A stretch of DNA of 64,000 nt from Chloroflexota bacterium (GCA_026707285.1 JAPOXD010000011.1:1-64000), one strand, 5' to 3'. Positions 31,410 through 40,884 are shown, numbered from the stretch's first letter. The notes: generated from the letters alone by a model not told the origin. A program made the numbers and translations.

Positions 31410-33109
31410 CCTTCGGCGGCTCCCATGCGGGGAAAGTTTCGGGCCTCGCCGCTGTGCACGAACTCAGAATCGTGAAAGGCCGGCAACGCCCGCCACGCAC
31501 CGTCGGGGTACTTGCGATTTCGCAGGGCGTCGCCGAGCAGTCGCAGTTGCACCGGCTCTCCGGAATGAGGCCAGCTCTCGAAGACGGCGTTTTGGAAGTA
31601 CTGCCGGATTACGCCCGGCTCGGCGCCGGGAGCAATGATCGTGCCGGGCGCGCCGGTGTCCACGCGCGCCTCGGTGCGTGGAGCGCCAAACGCCAACGCG
31701 CCGCCGAATTGCTCGAAGAAGTCGAGGAATCCAGTCACGGTGCCGTCGACCGCGAAGTTGGACACGCGATGGCCCCACGTGCCCACGATCACGCCCTCCT
31801 GATTCGAAAACAGGGTGGGTTCGATGCCGAGATTGGGCGCGCCGTCGCGACCGCCGCCGATGAGGTCCCACGCGGGGCGGGCAAACACTTTCCGCTTGCC
31901 TGAAAAGGTGTCGAGGTTCCAGTCCATGACCCCGCGCTGGAACCACTGCGATATGACGCCGGGCACTTCGCGCCAGGGATCGGACGTGGGATAGCCCCAC
32001 CGTCGCAGGCCGCCCGTGGCTCCGAAATAGGTGGCGAAGCCCGCCGTCAGCAGTTCGCCATCCAGCCGCACGCGCCAATCGGTCAAGCTGTGACGCAGCG
32101 GGCCGGGCGCCGCGTCCTCCAGCGCGATTCCGACTGCCAGGTCCTCGGCTTCCGGCGGCGGCGGCGCCTGGCTGAGCGGCGATTCGAACACCTGCACGCG
32201 GCTGTTGAGACTATCGGCGACGTATATCCGGCCGTCGCCGTCGACGGCGATGCCCTGCGGAAAGCGAAACTCGTTTTCCTCGACGCCTTCGCTGCCGAAC
32301 CTCCCGACCAGCGTGCCGTCCGGCTCGAATACCGCCACCCGGTGGTCGGCTTCTTCGGTGACATAGAGCCGCTCCGCCTGGTCGACAGCCACGCCCACAG
32401 GGTTGCGAACCGCCGGCGCGGTTACGGCGAACCGCCAAAACTCTCCGGACGAACTGAAGACTTGGATCCGGTCGCGAAACGTGTCGGCGACGTACACCAA
32501 TCCCGAGGGGCCGACGGCGATGCCATTCGGCGTGCTGAACTCTCCCGGCTCCTCGCCGCGGCTGCCCCACATGGCGACGAACGAGCCATCTGGCCCGAAC
32601 TTCTGGACGCGATCGTTAAAGCCATCGGCCACGTAGACGAAGCCGTCGGCGTCGACCGCGATCCCGCGCGGCGCGTTGAACTGGCCCGCACCACCCCCCT
32701 GACCGCCCCACTGGCTGCGAAACTCGCCATCCCGCGTGAATACCTGAACGCGTCGATTGCCCCCGTCGACCACGTAGAGCAGCCCATCGGGTCCGAGCGC
32801 GATGCCCTTGGGCCGGGAGATCGAGCCGGCGGCAGTGCCTTCATCGACGATGACCAAGAGCTCAAATCCGTCCGGAGAAATTCGGACGACGCGGCTGGCG
32901 CGTGAGTCCGTCGCGAAGAGAAATCCGTCGTCATCGACAGCAACGCCCCACGGCGAGGATTCGCGGCCCACTCCCCGGATGGCGGCAAGCGTGACCGCCA
33001 AGGGCTCGTCGTCGTCCTGCGCGGACACCGTTCGCACCGCCAAGCCGGACAACGGCGCCAGCGCCAAGCCGGCGAGGAGGGCGCGTCGACCGAAGGGGCG
33101 GGGATTCAT
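31406..33109 (-). CDS. NHL-repeat beta-propeller protein, Tat-exported
   Basis: A 567-residue exported protein. The N terminus FGRRALLAGLALAPLSG carries a twin-arginine signal. Residues about 40-320 hold at least six NHL repeats, for example PRGIAVDADGFVYVADGFND and PNGIAVGPSGLVYVADTFRD, forming a beta propeller. The C-terminal 230 residues contain Trp/Tyr-rich repeats such as GYPTSDP, SQWFQRGVMDW and RQYFQNAVFE, a type seen as surface-binding domains. A binding or sensor role outside the cell is inferred. The stop codon overlaps the LCP stop in a shared CTAG. The ATG at 33109 fits the signal peptide. Confidence 0.85.
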   Translation of the reverse strand: MNPRPFGRRALLAGLALAPLSGLAVRTVSAQDDDEPLAVTLAAIRGVGRESSPWGVAVDDDGFLFATDSRASRVVRISPDGFELLVIVDEGTAAGSISRPKGIALGPDGLLYVVDGGNRRVQVFTRDGEFRSQWGGQGGGAGQFNAPRGIAVDADGFVYVADGFNDRVQKFGPDGSFVAMWGSRGEEPGEFSTPNGIAVGPSGLVYVADTFRDRIQVFSSSGEFWRFAVTAPAVRNPVGVAVDQAERLYVTEEADHRVAVFEPDGTLVGRFGSEGVEENEFRFPQGIAVDGDGRIYVADSLNSRVQVFESPLSQAPPPPEAEDLAVGIALEDAAPGPLRHSLTDWRVRLDGELLTAGFATYFGATGGLRRWGYPTSDPWREVPGVISQWFQRGVMDWNLDTFSGKRKVFARPAWDLIGGGRDGAPNLGIEPTLFSNQEGVIVGTWGHRVSNFAVDGTVTGFLDFFEQFGGALAFGAPRTEARVDTGAPGTIIAPGAEPGVIRQYFQNAVFESWPHSGEPVQLRLLGDALRNRKYPDGAWRALPAFHDSEFVHSGEARNFPRMGAAEG

Positions 33110-33465
33110 GGCGTGCGAATGGAGCGGGAACGGTTGGCTCCTGCCAGTCTAGCGGCGACCAAGAGCGCCGACCCATGTTGACCCGCGCCGCTGACGCTCA
33201 TGATTCTTGGTTCCATCGGGGTTGCATGCGCACCGGTGTGACGGTCACATGAAGAACGGCGCCCGCAGCGGATTCATGACGCCGGGGCGCGTATGCTGCC
33301 GCGCATGACACCCCGGCGCACCGCGGAGCGCGCTCCCATGCTCACGTGGGAAAAAAGTCGCGCCGATTTGCGCAACGTTTCGCGTCCGAGCCGCGATGTA
33401 TGTTCGGCGGGTCCGGACGTCCAAGGCAGCGGTCCTGCGGGAAGCTCGGACTCGCCTCCCTCCCC
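33110..33465. other. gene-free divergent spacer with a small perfect palindrome
   Basis: Spacer of 356 bases between the divergent NHL protein and flippase genes. It contains the palindrome TGTGACGGTCACA (33237-33249). The frame of the flippase is open back to a GTG at 33346, but the translation there is Arg-rich and not conserved-looking. No repeat of the dispersed families is present. Confidence 0.5.
33237..33249. promoter_or_regulatory. candidate operator palindrome
   Basis: TGTGACGGTCACA is perfectly symmetric around its central G. It looks like the half-sites of Crp-type regulators (TGTGA/TCACA) but with a 3-base instead of a 6-base spacer. It lies in the spacer between two divergent genes, about 130 bases before the NHL start and 215 before the flippase start. 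Confidence 0.35.
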
Positions 33466-35019
33466 ATGAGCCTGGGCGCCAACGGCATAGGACTCGTTGC
33501 CGTTGGCGCCCTGCTTGTTGCCGCGGCGACCGTCCACCTGGCGTTCCTCGCCACTCGGCGACTCACGCGGCCGACAGATCGCACTCACGCGGCCGAACAC
33601 CGTCGATTTGCGCGCAACGCCATTGCGCCGAGTGCCGTCAGCGTGATGCACCGCGTGCTCTTCGCGGTTTTCACGCTCGTGGTGCTGCAAATCATCGGGC
33701 CGGAGGGCAACGGCCAATACGCGTTTGCGATGAACCTGTTCTTGTATTTCACCATTATCGTCGACTTCGGCCTCGGCACCCTGCTGACGCGGGACGTCGC
33801 CAGAGATGCGGCGAGCCTCGAGCGCATATTCCGCACAACCTTGGCCCTTCGCGTGCGGTTACTGGGCGTCAGCATGCCCGCAATGGTCGGCATTGCCCTG
33901 ATCTACTGGGCCGCCGGCGCCATCGACGTGACGGCGCTGCTCGCGACCGCCGTGCTCGCGCTGTCACTGCCGGTGGAGGCGGTCAACCAAGCGTTTGCGG
34001 CGGTCTATGGCGCCTGGGAGCGCATGGATCGCCGGGCGCTGGTGGCAGCCGGTACCGCGGCTCTGACGGCTGGCCTTGGGCTGCTTCTGCTCGCCGCCGG
34101 GATGGGGGTTGTCGGGGTTGCCCTCGCGGGCGTGATCTCAGCCGGCTTCACCTTGATCGCCATCGGTCGACCGGTCGGATTCGGGCTGCTGCGCCGCTCC
34201 ATCCGCGTCCCGCCGGAGCAAATGCGCGGATTGGGACAGGCCGCGCTGCCGCTCATGCTCAACAGCCTGCTGGCCACCGCGTTCATCCAGATCGACATCC
34301 TCATCCTGCAGGCCCTGCAGAGCACGGAGATCGTGGGGCATTACAACGCCGCCTTCAGGTTCCTCAGCTTCTTGAACATCCTGCCCTCGACCGTGGTTCT
34401 CGCCGCTTTCCCCCTCATGGCCCGGGCGTCGGCCGACCCGGCCGAGCTGGCGCGCTGGTTCACGCGCGCGTGGCGGATCCTGGCCACGGCCGCCGGCGCC
34501 GCCGTCTTGCTGCTCTTCGTATTCGCCGAGCCGGTGGTCGAGACGCTGCTCGGGTCGGAATACCTGCCGCAGACCGCCACGGCGCTGGCGATTCTGATCT
34601 GGTTCCTGCCGCTGAGCTATCTCAACGGGACGCTGCAATACGTGGTAATCGCCTCGGACCGCCAATGGCGGCTCACCCCCGTGTTTCTGGTCGCCACGCT
34701 GATCAATGTGGGGCTGAACCTGGCGCTCGTGCCAATCTGGGGATTCGTGGCGGCCGCGGCGACGACGATCGGGAGCGAGGTCGTGTTGCTGGCAGGTCTT
34801 GGCTGGATCCTGCGCCGGGACCGGCTGCTCGGTCGCGTGCTCGAGCCGGGCGCGCGCCCGGCACTGGCTGCCGGAGTGGCGGCGGTGGTGGCGGTGTTGC
34901 TGCGCGATCTTTCGTGGATCGGCGCGGCGCTGGCGGCGATGGCCGCCTACGTCGTGGTGCTGGCCGTCATCGGCGGGCTTCGGCTCGCCGCAATCCGCGA
35001 CTCACTGCGATTGTCCTAG
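33466..35019 (+). CDS. polysaccharide flippase (Wzx/MATE-like)
   Basis: Integral membrane protein of 517 residues with about 12-14 hydrophobic helices, resembling polysaccharide exporters of the MOP superfamily. The first conserved part is RRFARNAIAPSAVSVMHRVLFAVFTLVVLQ, followed by GPEGNGQYAFAMNLFLYF. Later segments such as LPLMLNSLLATAFIQIDILILQ and GHYNAAFRFLSFLNILPS are typical of these flippases. It would move a lipid-linked glycan across the membrane. I chose the ATG at 33466; a GTG at 33346 would add 40 Arg-rich residues. It converges with the GT39 gene of the neighbouring glycosyltransferase group, so all likely serve one surface glycan. Confidence 0.85.
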   Translation: MSLGANGIGLVAVGALLVAAATVHLAFLATRRLTRPTDRTHAAEHRRFARNAIAPSAVSVMHRVLFAVFTLVVLQIIGPEGNGQYAFAMNLFLYFTIIVDFGLGTLLTRDVARDAASLERIFRTTLALRVRLLGVSMPAMVGIALIYWAAGAIDVTALLATAVLALSLPVEAVNQAFAAVYGAWERMDRRALVAAGTAALTAGLGLLLLAAGMGVVGVALAGVISAGFTLIAIGRPVGFGLLRRSIRVPPEQMRGLGQAALPLMLNSLLATAFIQIDILILQALQSTEIVGHYNAAFRFLSFLNILPSTVVLAAFPLMARASADPAELARWFTRAWRILATAAGAAVLLLFVFAEPVVETLLGSEYLPQTATALAILIWFLPLSYLNGTLQYVVIASDRQWRLTPVFLVATLINVGLNLALVPIWGFVAAAATTIGSEVVLLAGLGWILRRDRLLGRVLEPGARPALAAGVAAVVAVLLRDLSWIGAALAAMAAYVVVLAVIGGLRLAAIRDSLRLS

Positions 35020-35076
35020 CGCGGCGACTCCAGAGAAGAGCGCCGTGCATCAGCTTGCCAGCCGCGGCTTATGCCT

Positions 35077-37110
35077 TCAGCTCGACGCGGCGCCCCCCGG
35101 CTCACCGAGGGACGGCGGCACGAATACCGTCCGGCCGAGCCACAAGCCTTTTTGGCCGACATACGTCCGCAGGGCGAACTCGCCCGACATCGGCAGACCC
35201 TCGCCCTCGGGTCCCACAAAGCCCATGAAGGTCTGGTAAGTGCCGGGAGGCGAGTCGGCTGGAATCCAAAGCCCGGTTCGGACTTCGTGGATCTCGCCTG
35301 GCGACCATGCCGAGGTGCGTTGACCGGCGAAATTCTGCGCGTGGAATTCCTTGGAGTAGACCGCGCCGGTCGGGCCTTCCACCCACACGCGTATCCGCAG
35401 GTCGTAGTCGACCGGCGCCGGCATCGCCAGGCGGATGCTGAACCGCATGCCGTCGCCGGCCTCCCGCGGACCCTGGTCTTTGCGATGGCCGGTGAACCAC
35501 ATTTCGGCCATCTCGAAATCGTCATTGATGCTGATTTGGCCCTTGCGTTTCACGAAGTCGTAGACGTGCGTCATGTACAGCTGGAGCACGCCGTTGCGGA
35601 AGACTTCGGACCGCGCCTGCCACAAGTGGCGGGTGAGCCACGTCTCCGTGAGATTCCGGGGATCCGCCTGCTCCAGCCCCGCCAGCACCACCCACACGCG
35701 GTTGTGGTTCCGCGCCGCCTGACCCAGCTTGTGTTCGACCTCCAAGTAATTCACGGCCGGGGGCACCTCGTCGGGGAGGAGCCAGACATCGACCTTGTCG
35801 AGGAAGTCGGGGAAGTAGTGTCGCCAAAACCACCCCTGCCAGGGGCCGGCGAGCACGACGGCGTCGCGGAATTTGGTCTGATCAATGCCGGGGCGCCCGG
35901 GCCGCGCGAGGCTCTCGATGGTCGTGGTGATCGATCGGTAGTCGCCCCGCACGTAGTCGGTGAAATAGGCGCGACTCGCCGCAACCGGCCCGACCAACAC
36001 CACCAGCGCGACCCCGGTGGCGGCCAGCCTTCGCAGCGGAACCCGCGGCGCGGCGTCGAATGCCGCGGCCACGAGCACGCCGATCGCGGGAATCGCCGGC
36101 AGGAGATATCGAGGCTGATAGGGCTTGTCGAAGATGAGCAACAGCGCGAGAAAGGCGACCACCGACGCCACGAATCCGATCATGAGCCCACCGCGGCGGC
36201 GGATGACGACGGCGGCGACTCCGCATACGGCGAGCGCCGCGGCGCCGAGGGCAAATGCGGTTGAGAGTCGTCCGCTGCGGACTTCCTCCATGCCGACCAG
36301 CAGATCGAGCCACGCCACTCGGCCAATCTCGACCAGCAAGCCGCGTGTGAGATCGCCGGTGCCAAATGCCGGCAGGCTGTCGTGCAACCCGCGCGCCAGG
36401 ACCAGCCAGGGCAGCGGAATGGCGAGGGTTGTGGCGCCCACGGCGGCGAAGACCAGCACGCGGCGGCGGTGTCGCCGCCAATGCCAGGGCAAGGCCAGCA
36501 CCATGGCGGCAAGCGCGATTGCGACGGTGAAGTCGATGTAGCTGCCCGCCGCCACGCAGACGGCCATGCCCAGCCAATCGCGACGCCGTCCGGAGCGCAT
36601 GGCCCGCTCGAATAGCCAGAGCGAAAGCACGGCGAAGAGGGCCGCGGGCGCATACATCCGCGCTTCGCGGCTGAAGAACACCAGCAGCGGTGACGTGGTG
36701 ACGACGACGGCGGCGACCACCGCGGGCCAGGCCGCGACATAGCAACGGGCCAGGCGGTAGGTCGCGGGGATCAGCACAAGCCCAAACGGGATCGAGAAGG
36801 CCCGCGCGATCGGCTCGGACTCGCCAAACCACCCGATCCAAAGGTGCAGCGCCAGATAGTAGAGCGGGGGATGCTCGAACGGCGCCGCGGCCAGATCGGC
36901 CACGATATCGAGCAGGCCGGCACGCGCGTACCAGATGGCGGCGACTTCATCGAAATCGAAGTCGCCCAGCCCCTCCAGGTTCCACAGGCGCAGGCCCGCC
37001 CCCAGCACCACGAGCAGCAGCACCGCTCGCTCGGGGGTGACCAAGGGCGCGATCCGCCGCCCCCAGGTCGAGGCCGCGGCAGCCACGCCGGCGCTACCCG
37101 CCGTAGGCAT
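35077..37110 (-). CDS. GT39/ArnT-like membrane glycosyltransferase with C-terminal beta domain
   Basis: Integral membrane transferase of 677 residues. The catalytic loop is FDFDEVAAIWYARAG with the Asp-Glu pair, followed by FEHPPLYYLALHLW, the HPPLYY motif of the ArnT/PMT group. About ten helices fill residues 25-380. The next 180 residues are soluble, and the last 120 (QISINDDFEMAEMWF onward) look like a beta-sandwich domain. The donor would be a polyprenyl-linked sugar, the acceptor a lipid or protein outside the membrane. The ATG at 37110 overlaps the end of the GT4 gene by 17 bases; upstream in-frame sequence is that gene's shadow. Confidence 0.84.
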   Translation of the reverse strand: MPTAGSAGVAAAASTWGRRIAPLVTPERAVLLLVVLGAGLRLWNLEGLGDFDFDEVAAIWYARAGLLDIVADLAAAPFEHPPLYYLALHLWIGWFGESEPIARAFSIPFGLVLIPATYRLARCYVAAWPAVVAAVVVTTSPLLVFFSREARMYAPAALFAVLSLWLFERAMRSGRRRDWLGMAVCVAAGSYIDFTVAIALAAMVLALPWHWRRHRRRVLVFAAVGATTLAIPLPWLVLARGLHDSLPAFGTGDLTRGLLVEIGRVAWLDLLVGMEEVRSGRLSTAFALGAAALAVCGVAAVVIRRRGGLMIGFVASVVAFLALLLIFDKPYQPRYLLPAIPAIGVLVAAAFDAAPRVPLRRLAATGVALVVLVGPVAASRAYFTDYVRGDYRSITTTIESLARPGRPGIDQTKFRDAVVLAGPWQGWFWRHYFPDFLDKVDVWLLPDEVPPAVNYLEVEHKLGQAARNHNRVWVVLAGLEQADPRNLTETWLTRHLWQARSEVFRNGVLQLYMTHVYDFVKRKGQISINDDFEMAEMWFTGHRKDQGPREAGDGMRFSIRLAMPAPVDYDLRIRVWVEGPTGAVYSKEFHAQNFAGQRTSAWSPGEIHEVRTGLWIPADSPPGTYQTFMGFVGPEGEGLPMSGEFALRTYVGQKGLWLGRTVFVPPSLGEPGGAASS

Positions 37111-38242
37111 CGAGCGTCTGACGGGCGATGCGGCGCCACGAATAGCGGCGGGCCACGGCTTGTGATCCCGCCTCGAGCGTCGATCGGTACTCCGAGTCGT
37201 CTCGAACTCGAACCAACGCCGCCGCCAGCGACTCGGGATCGCGCACCGGCGTAAACGCCACCTCGCCGGGGCGCACATCCAGCAGGTCGGGCCGCACGGG
37301 AGTCGTCGTTACTACGGGCAATCCATGGGCCGCGGCAACCATGAACGACCCACGGCGCGTCGAGAGTCCATCGTCGTATGGCAGCGCCGCAACGTCGCAG
37401 GCGCGCAACCACCGAGAGATTTCGGGAGCCTCCAAATATCCGGGTTCCAGCACGTTCACGCCGGCGAACGTGGATGGTGGCACCGGGGCTGCCGCTCGCC
37501 GCGCGCCGACATCCGGGCCCGCGCCTCCGATCAGCGCGAGCCGTGCATCGCATTTTGCTAGGGCCCGATTTCGCATCGCGGCCGCCAGCACGTCCAATCC
37601 CTTCCCCGCCTGCCGGAAGCCAAAGAAGCCGACGAGAAAGGCGTCCGCCGGCAGGCCCAGGTCGCGGCGAGCCTCGTCACGCGTTCCCAACGACGGGGGC
37701 GGCTCGATGGTCGGTCCCGCCGGAATGTACTGGGATCGACGCCATTCGCCCGGGATGCGAGCGCTCACGCACGCGCGATCGAGGGCGTCGACGTAAATGC
37801 AGACGTCCGCCCAGCCGCGCAGCAGATCCACCACCCGTCGGCGCAACGGGCCCGCGCGGGGAAACACAAACGGCTCTGCCAGATCGTGAAACGTGACGAC
37901 GACCAGGCCGCTAAAGCCCATCAGGCGCAGAGCCCAGGGCATGAGCGGCGCTTGCAGCGCCGAGTCGAACGCCCCGGCTTGGTATTGGATGTGCACGATG
38001 TCGTTCCGAAATCGCCTGACCAGCCGAAGGACGGTGACAATCTGGCGGCACCAGGGGTTAGGCGCCAGGCGGTAGACGCGATCGACCGGACTGTCCTGCG
38101 ACGCGGCCTCGGTGGCCACGTAGGTGCGCGCGCCCAGATCCTCCAGCGACGAGCGCAAGCGGATCACATGATCGGCGATCCCGCCGCGGCGCGGTGGAAA
38201 CTCGGCAGTGACGAAGAGAATTCGGCGCGTCGGCGCGGGCAC
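37094..38242 (-). CDS. glycosyltransferase family 4
   Basis: GT-B glycosyltransferase of 382 residues. The N-terminal domain begins RRILFVTAEFPPRRGGIADHV, the glycine-rich acceptor loop. The C-terminal domain has LVGFFGFRQAGKGLDVLAAAM and the donor-site part VAALPYDDGLSTRRGSFMVAAAHGLPVV. The second glutamate of the usual E-x7-E is not obvious, replaced by a GLSTRRGS stretch. It is a retaining enzyme by family. The GTG at 38242 gives the family N terminus; no ATG is available. The gene lies within a run of five minus-strand glycosyltransferases. Confidence 0.85.
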   Translation of the reverse strand: MPAPTRRILFVTAEFPPRRGGIADHVIRLRSSLEDLGARTYVATEAASQDSPVDRVYRLAPNPWCRQIVTVLRLVRRFRNDIVHIQYQAGAFDSALQAPLMPWALRLMGFSGLVVVTFHDLAEPFVFPRAGPLRRRVVDLLRGWADVCIYVDALDRACVSARIPGEWRRSQYIPAGPTIEPPPSLGTRDEARRDLGLPADAFLVGFFGFRQAGKGLDVLAAAMRNRALAKCDARLALIGGAGPDVGARRAAAPVPPSTFAGVNVLEPGYLEAPEISRWLRACDVAALPYDDGLSTRRGSFMVAAAHGLPVVTTTPVRPDLLDVRPGEVAFTPVRDPESLAAALVRVRDDSEYRSTLEAGSQAVARRYSWRRIARQTLDAYGG

Positions 38243-38285
38243 TAGCGTCGACTCCTCGGTGAGACGCCGTCGGGCGACACTGCCA

Positions 38286-39209
38286 CTAGCGGCGCCAGCC
38301 GAACCACTGCCACAGCGTGACGCGCGCGATGCGCCCGGCCTCGGCGCGCGGTGAGGGCGCACCGCGCCCCAGCAGCAACCGCAGGAGCTGCTCGGCCAGC
38401 CTGACGAGATTCACGAGGGCCACGAATAGGCGCAGGAATACGGCGAAGGGGCGCCCCCACATCTTGCCCGCGAATCGATAGCGACTCCGGAAGAAATTGC
38501 GCTCACGGGCCACAACATCGCGTCCCGCCGACGCGCCGCCCACATGCCGCACCCGAGCTGTTTCCTCGACGGCGCAGGTCCATCCAGCCGCCCGCAGCGC
38601 CCGGTGCAGATCAAGCTCCTCCGAATACATGAAATATCCCGCGTCGAATCCGCCGACATCGCGCAAGGCGCGCGCGCGGAACGCAAGACACGCGCCGTCC
38701 AGCCAATCCGGGGGCGCGTCGGGCACGGCGGCGTCGCGATAGTAGGAGCGCAGCACGGCCGAGCCTCGCAGCCAGTGCTCTAGCATCGTGCCGTCCGCAA
38801 TCGCGGCGCCGATGGAGGGAAACGCGCGGGCCGGCGAACGGCTGCTGCCGTCGGCGTCCAGGTGAACCGGACTCACGCAGCCGAGGCTGGGGTCGGCCTC
38901 GAGCCGGGCTCCGACGGCGGCGATTAGCCCGCGCTCGACGACCGCGTCGGCGTTCAGGACCAGGATGGGATCGCCGGTGGCAAGGCCGATGCCGATGTTT
39001 GCGGCGGCGCCGTAGCCGATATTCCGGTGGGTGACGCGCAGCGTCACCGCCGGAAACTGCGCGCGCACCTGCTCGGCGGTGCCGTCGCTTGACCGGTTGT
39101 CAACCACGATGATTTCGAGCTCGCCACCGCCGTCGGCCCGCAGCGCCTCGAGGCACGCGCCGATGTGACCCGCCGATTGGTGCGTCACCACAACCGCGGA
39201 CGCCCGCAT
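38286..39209 (-). CDS. glycosyltransferase family 2 (rhamnosyltransferase-like)
   Basis: GT-A enzyme of 307 residues. The nucleotide-sugar fold starts ASAVVVTHQSAGHIGACLEAL and IIVVDNRSSDGTAE, continues with HRNIGYGAAANIGIGLATGDPILVLNADAVV where NAD is the DxD equivalent, and ends in DWLDGACLAFRARALRDVGGFDAGYFMYSEELDL, the GGFDE-type acceptor site. A C-terminal hydrophobic stretch could lie on the membrane. The layout matches dTDP-rhamnosyltransferase-type enzymes, but the sugar is not proven. The ATG at 39209 comes eight bases after the previous gene's stop. Confidence 0.87.
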   Translation of the reverse strand: MRASAVVVTHQSAGHIGACLEALRADGGGELEIIVVDNRSSDGTAEQVRAQFPAVTLRVTHRNIGYGAAANIGIGLATGDPILVLNADAVVERGLIAAVGARLEADPSLGCVSPVHLDADGSSRSPARAFPSIGAAIADGTMLEHWLRGSAVLRSYYRDAAVPDAPPDWLDGACLAFRARALRDVGGFDAGYFMYSEELDLHRALRAAGWTCAVEETARVRHVGGASAGRDVVARERNFFRSRYRFAGKMWGRPFAVFLRLFVALVNLVRLAEQLLRLLLGRGAPSPRAEAGRIARVTLWQWFGWRR

Positions 39210-39217
39210 GGCGTGGG

Positions 39218-39985
39218 TTAACCCGACGCGGCGCGGCGGCGCCAGCACCGGGCCAGTCCGCGCTGGAGGCGCCACTCGTATTCGGCCATCAGCAGCGCCA
39301 ACTGCAGGCCCACCCAGCCGTCGCGATAGCCGTTGTATTCGACCAATCGGCGCCGGATTTCACGCAGGGGTTGCGCCACAACCGCCGTGCGGCGGCGCCG
39401 CACGCCAGCCCGGTACAGGCTCTTTGCCTCCATCCGCGCGTAGCACCGCTGCCGGCGGCGAAACTCACGGATCGTGCGATAGCTGTGGTGGACCAGCGGC
39501 GCCTCGATCACGCCGATGCTGCCGTCGACGTCGGGCACTTCATGCACCGCGCGCTCGATCGGATAGCTCACGCGGCGACGGTCCATCACGCGCAATTGAT
39601 GGTCGGGCGCCCATCCGCTCCCGCGCATCCAATGGCCAAAGATTCGATTCAGACGCGGCACGTCATAGGCCGCGTGGGCCTCGCGTCCCGCGCGGGTGCG
39701 CACTTCGGCGGCCAGCGCGTCGGACACGCGCTCGTCGGCATCGACGAAGAACACCCAGTCGTAGGCGGCGCGGGCCAGGGCGTCCTGCCGCTGGGCCGCG
39801 AACGTGGTGAAGCGGCGTTCGACCACGCGGGTTCCGGCCGGGGCGGCTGATGGCGTGCCGTCGGCGCTGAACGCGTCCAACACCAGGCGCTCGTCGCACC
39901 AGGCAAGCGTCCGCAGGCACGGCTCGATGTTGGCCGCCTCGCCCGCGGCGATCACGATCGCGCTCAGCGGCGCCGGGCGACTCAC
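39218..39985 (-). CDS. glycosyltransferase family 2 (WaaE/KdtX-like)
   Basis: GT-A enzyme of 255 residues. It has LSAIVIAAGEAANIEPCLRTL, then RLVLDAFSADGT and VFFVDADERVSDALAAEV with the DADE motif typical of the WaaE group. The later part shows NRIFGHWMRGSGWAPDHQLR and VHHSYRTIREFRRR. Members add sugars to glycan cores or spores. The GTG at 39985 overlaps the stop of the upstream gene by four bases (GTGA), and its own stop is followed eight bases later by the next gene, so the group is a translationally coupled operon. Confidence 0.85.
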   Translation of the reverse strand: MSRPAPLSAIVIAAGEAANIEPCLRTLAWCDERLVLDAFSADGTPSAAPAGTRVVERRFTTFAAQRQDALARAAYDWVFFVDADERVSDALAAEVRTRAGREAHAAYDVPRLNRIFGHWMRGSGWAPDHQLRVMDRRRVSYPIERAVHEVPDVDGSIGVIEAPLVHHSYRTIREFRRRQRCYARMEAKSLYRAGVRRRRTAVVAQPLREIRRRLVEYNGYRDGWVGLQLALLMAEYEWRLQRGLARCWRRRAASG

Positions 39986-40857
39986 GGCTCGTCGAGGGCC
40001 TCTAGTGCACCGCGAACGCCGGTCACCGACCGGCCGGCGGCTTCATCCATGGCCGATCGGGCGCGCAGTCCCCAATGCATCGCCGCCAACGCCGCCTTGG
40101 CGACCGGCGGAGATGTGTGCGTGCGGTACCAGCGCACGCGGCTCCGGTAGAGCTGCGCTAGCATGCGGTCCGGCTGCTCGCTGGTGCTCGCGCCGCCGAC
40201 GTGCCACACGCGCGCCGCCGGCAGGTGCGCCACGCGCCAGCCGAAGTCCTTGAGCCGCCGGCACAGGTCGATCTCCTCGCAATACATCCAATAGTCCGGC
40301 GAGAAGCCGCCGATCAGGTCGACGGCCAGCCGCCGCAGCAGCATGCAGGCGCCCAGCGGGTGATCGATGTCCACGGGGACGCCATCCGCCGCCACGCGAC
40401 CGTTGAGGCGCCCGCGCCGCAGCCACGCCGGCGCGGGCCAGGCGTCAATGGCGGCTTGCGCCACGCCGGGGAAGCGAAACGCCCCCTCCTGCGGCGATCC
40501 GTCGAGATTCCGGAAATCGGGGCCGACGCACGCCACGTCAGGCGACGCTTCGGCGTGATTTACGAGGTGCTCGATCGCGTCGCGGTCCACGAACACGTCG
40601 TCGTTCATGACGAGCACGTAGGCCGCGTCGGTGGCGGCGATGCCGTCATTCGCGGCCGCGCCGTAACCGGGGTTGTCCGGGCGGGCGATGGGCGTCACCC
40701 ACGACCCGGCGTCGCTCATCGCCGCCAGCGCACCGCCGTCGGCCGACGTGTCGACGAGCACGATCCGCCCCGGGGGCTGCGAGCTGTGGCGCAGCGCGTT
40801 GATGCAGCGGCGCGCTCGAGCGCCGCTGCCATGGGCCACAACGACCGCGTCAACCAT
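39982..40857 (-). CDS. glycosyltransferase family 2, first of the group
   Basis: GT-A enzyme of 291 residues. The fold shows VDAVVVAHGSGARARRCINAL, RPDNPGYGAAANDGI, YVLVMNDDVFVDRDAIE with NDD as the DxD equivalent, and LIGGFSPDYWMYCEEIDLCRRL. It is a close relative of the 38286 gene. It follows the ribosomal protein gene rplL by only 30 bases. The GGGAGG that should initiate translation lies inside a perfect 8-base hairpin (40864-40884), so expression may be controlled at that structure. The ATG at 40857 is the only good start. Confidence 0.88.
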   Translation of the reverse strand: MVDAVVVAHGSGARARRCINALRHSSQPPGRIVLVDTSADGGALAAMSDAGSWVTPIARPDNPGYGAAANDGIAATDAAYVLVMNDDVFVDRDAIEHLVNHAEASPDVACVGPDFRNLDGSPQEGAFRFPGVAQAAIDAWPAPAWLRRGRLNGRVAADGVPVDIDHPLGACMLLRRLAVDLIGGFSPDYWMYCEEIDLCRRLKDFGWRVAHLPAARVWHVGGASTSEQPDRMLAQLYRSRVRWYRTHTSPPVAKAALAAMHWGLRARSAMDEAAGRSVTGVRGALEALDEP

Positions 40858-40863
40858 GGACGG

Positions 40864-40884
40864 CCTCCCGGAGCCGCCGGGAGG
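40864..40884 (-). promoter_or_regulatory. SD-sequestering hairpin between rplL and glycosyltransferases
   Basis: On the minus strand CCTCCCGG, loop CGGCT, CCGGGAGG make a perfect 8-base stem. The 3' arm contains the GGGAGG placed six bases before the ATG at 40857. No T-run follows, so it is not a normal intrinsic terminator. It lies two codons or less after the rplL stop, so a ribosome ending rplL would open it. It could thus couple or attenuate translation of the downstream genes. Confidence 0.6.

Noticed and set aside
33396-35228. 610-codon plus-strand ORF in another frame
   Set aside because: Arg/Ala/Gly-rich shadow of the flippase gene.
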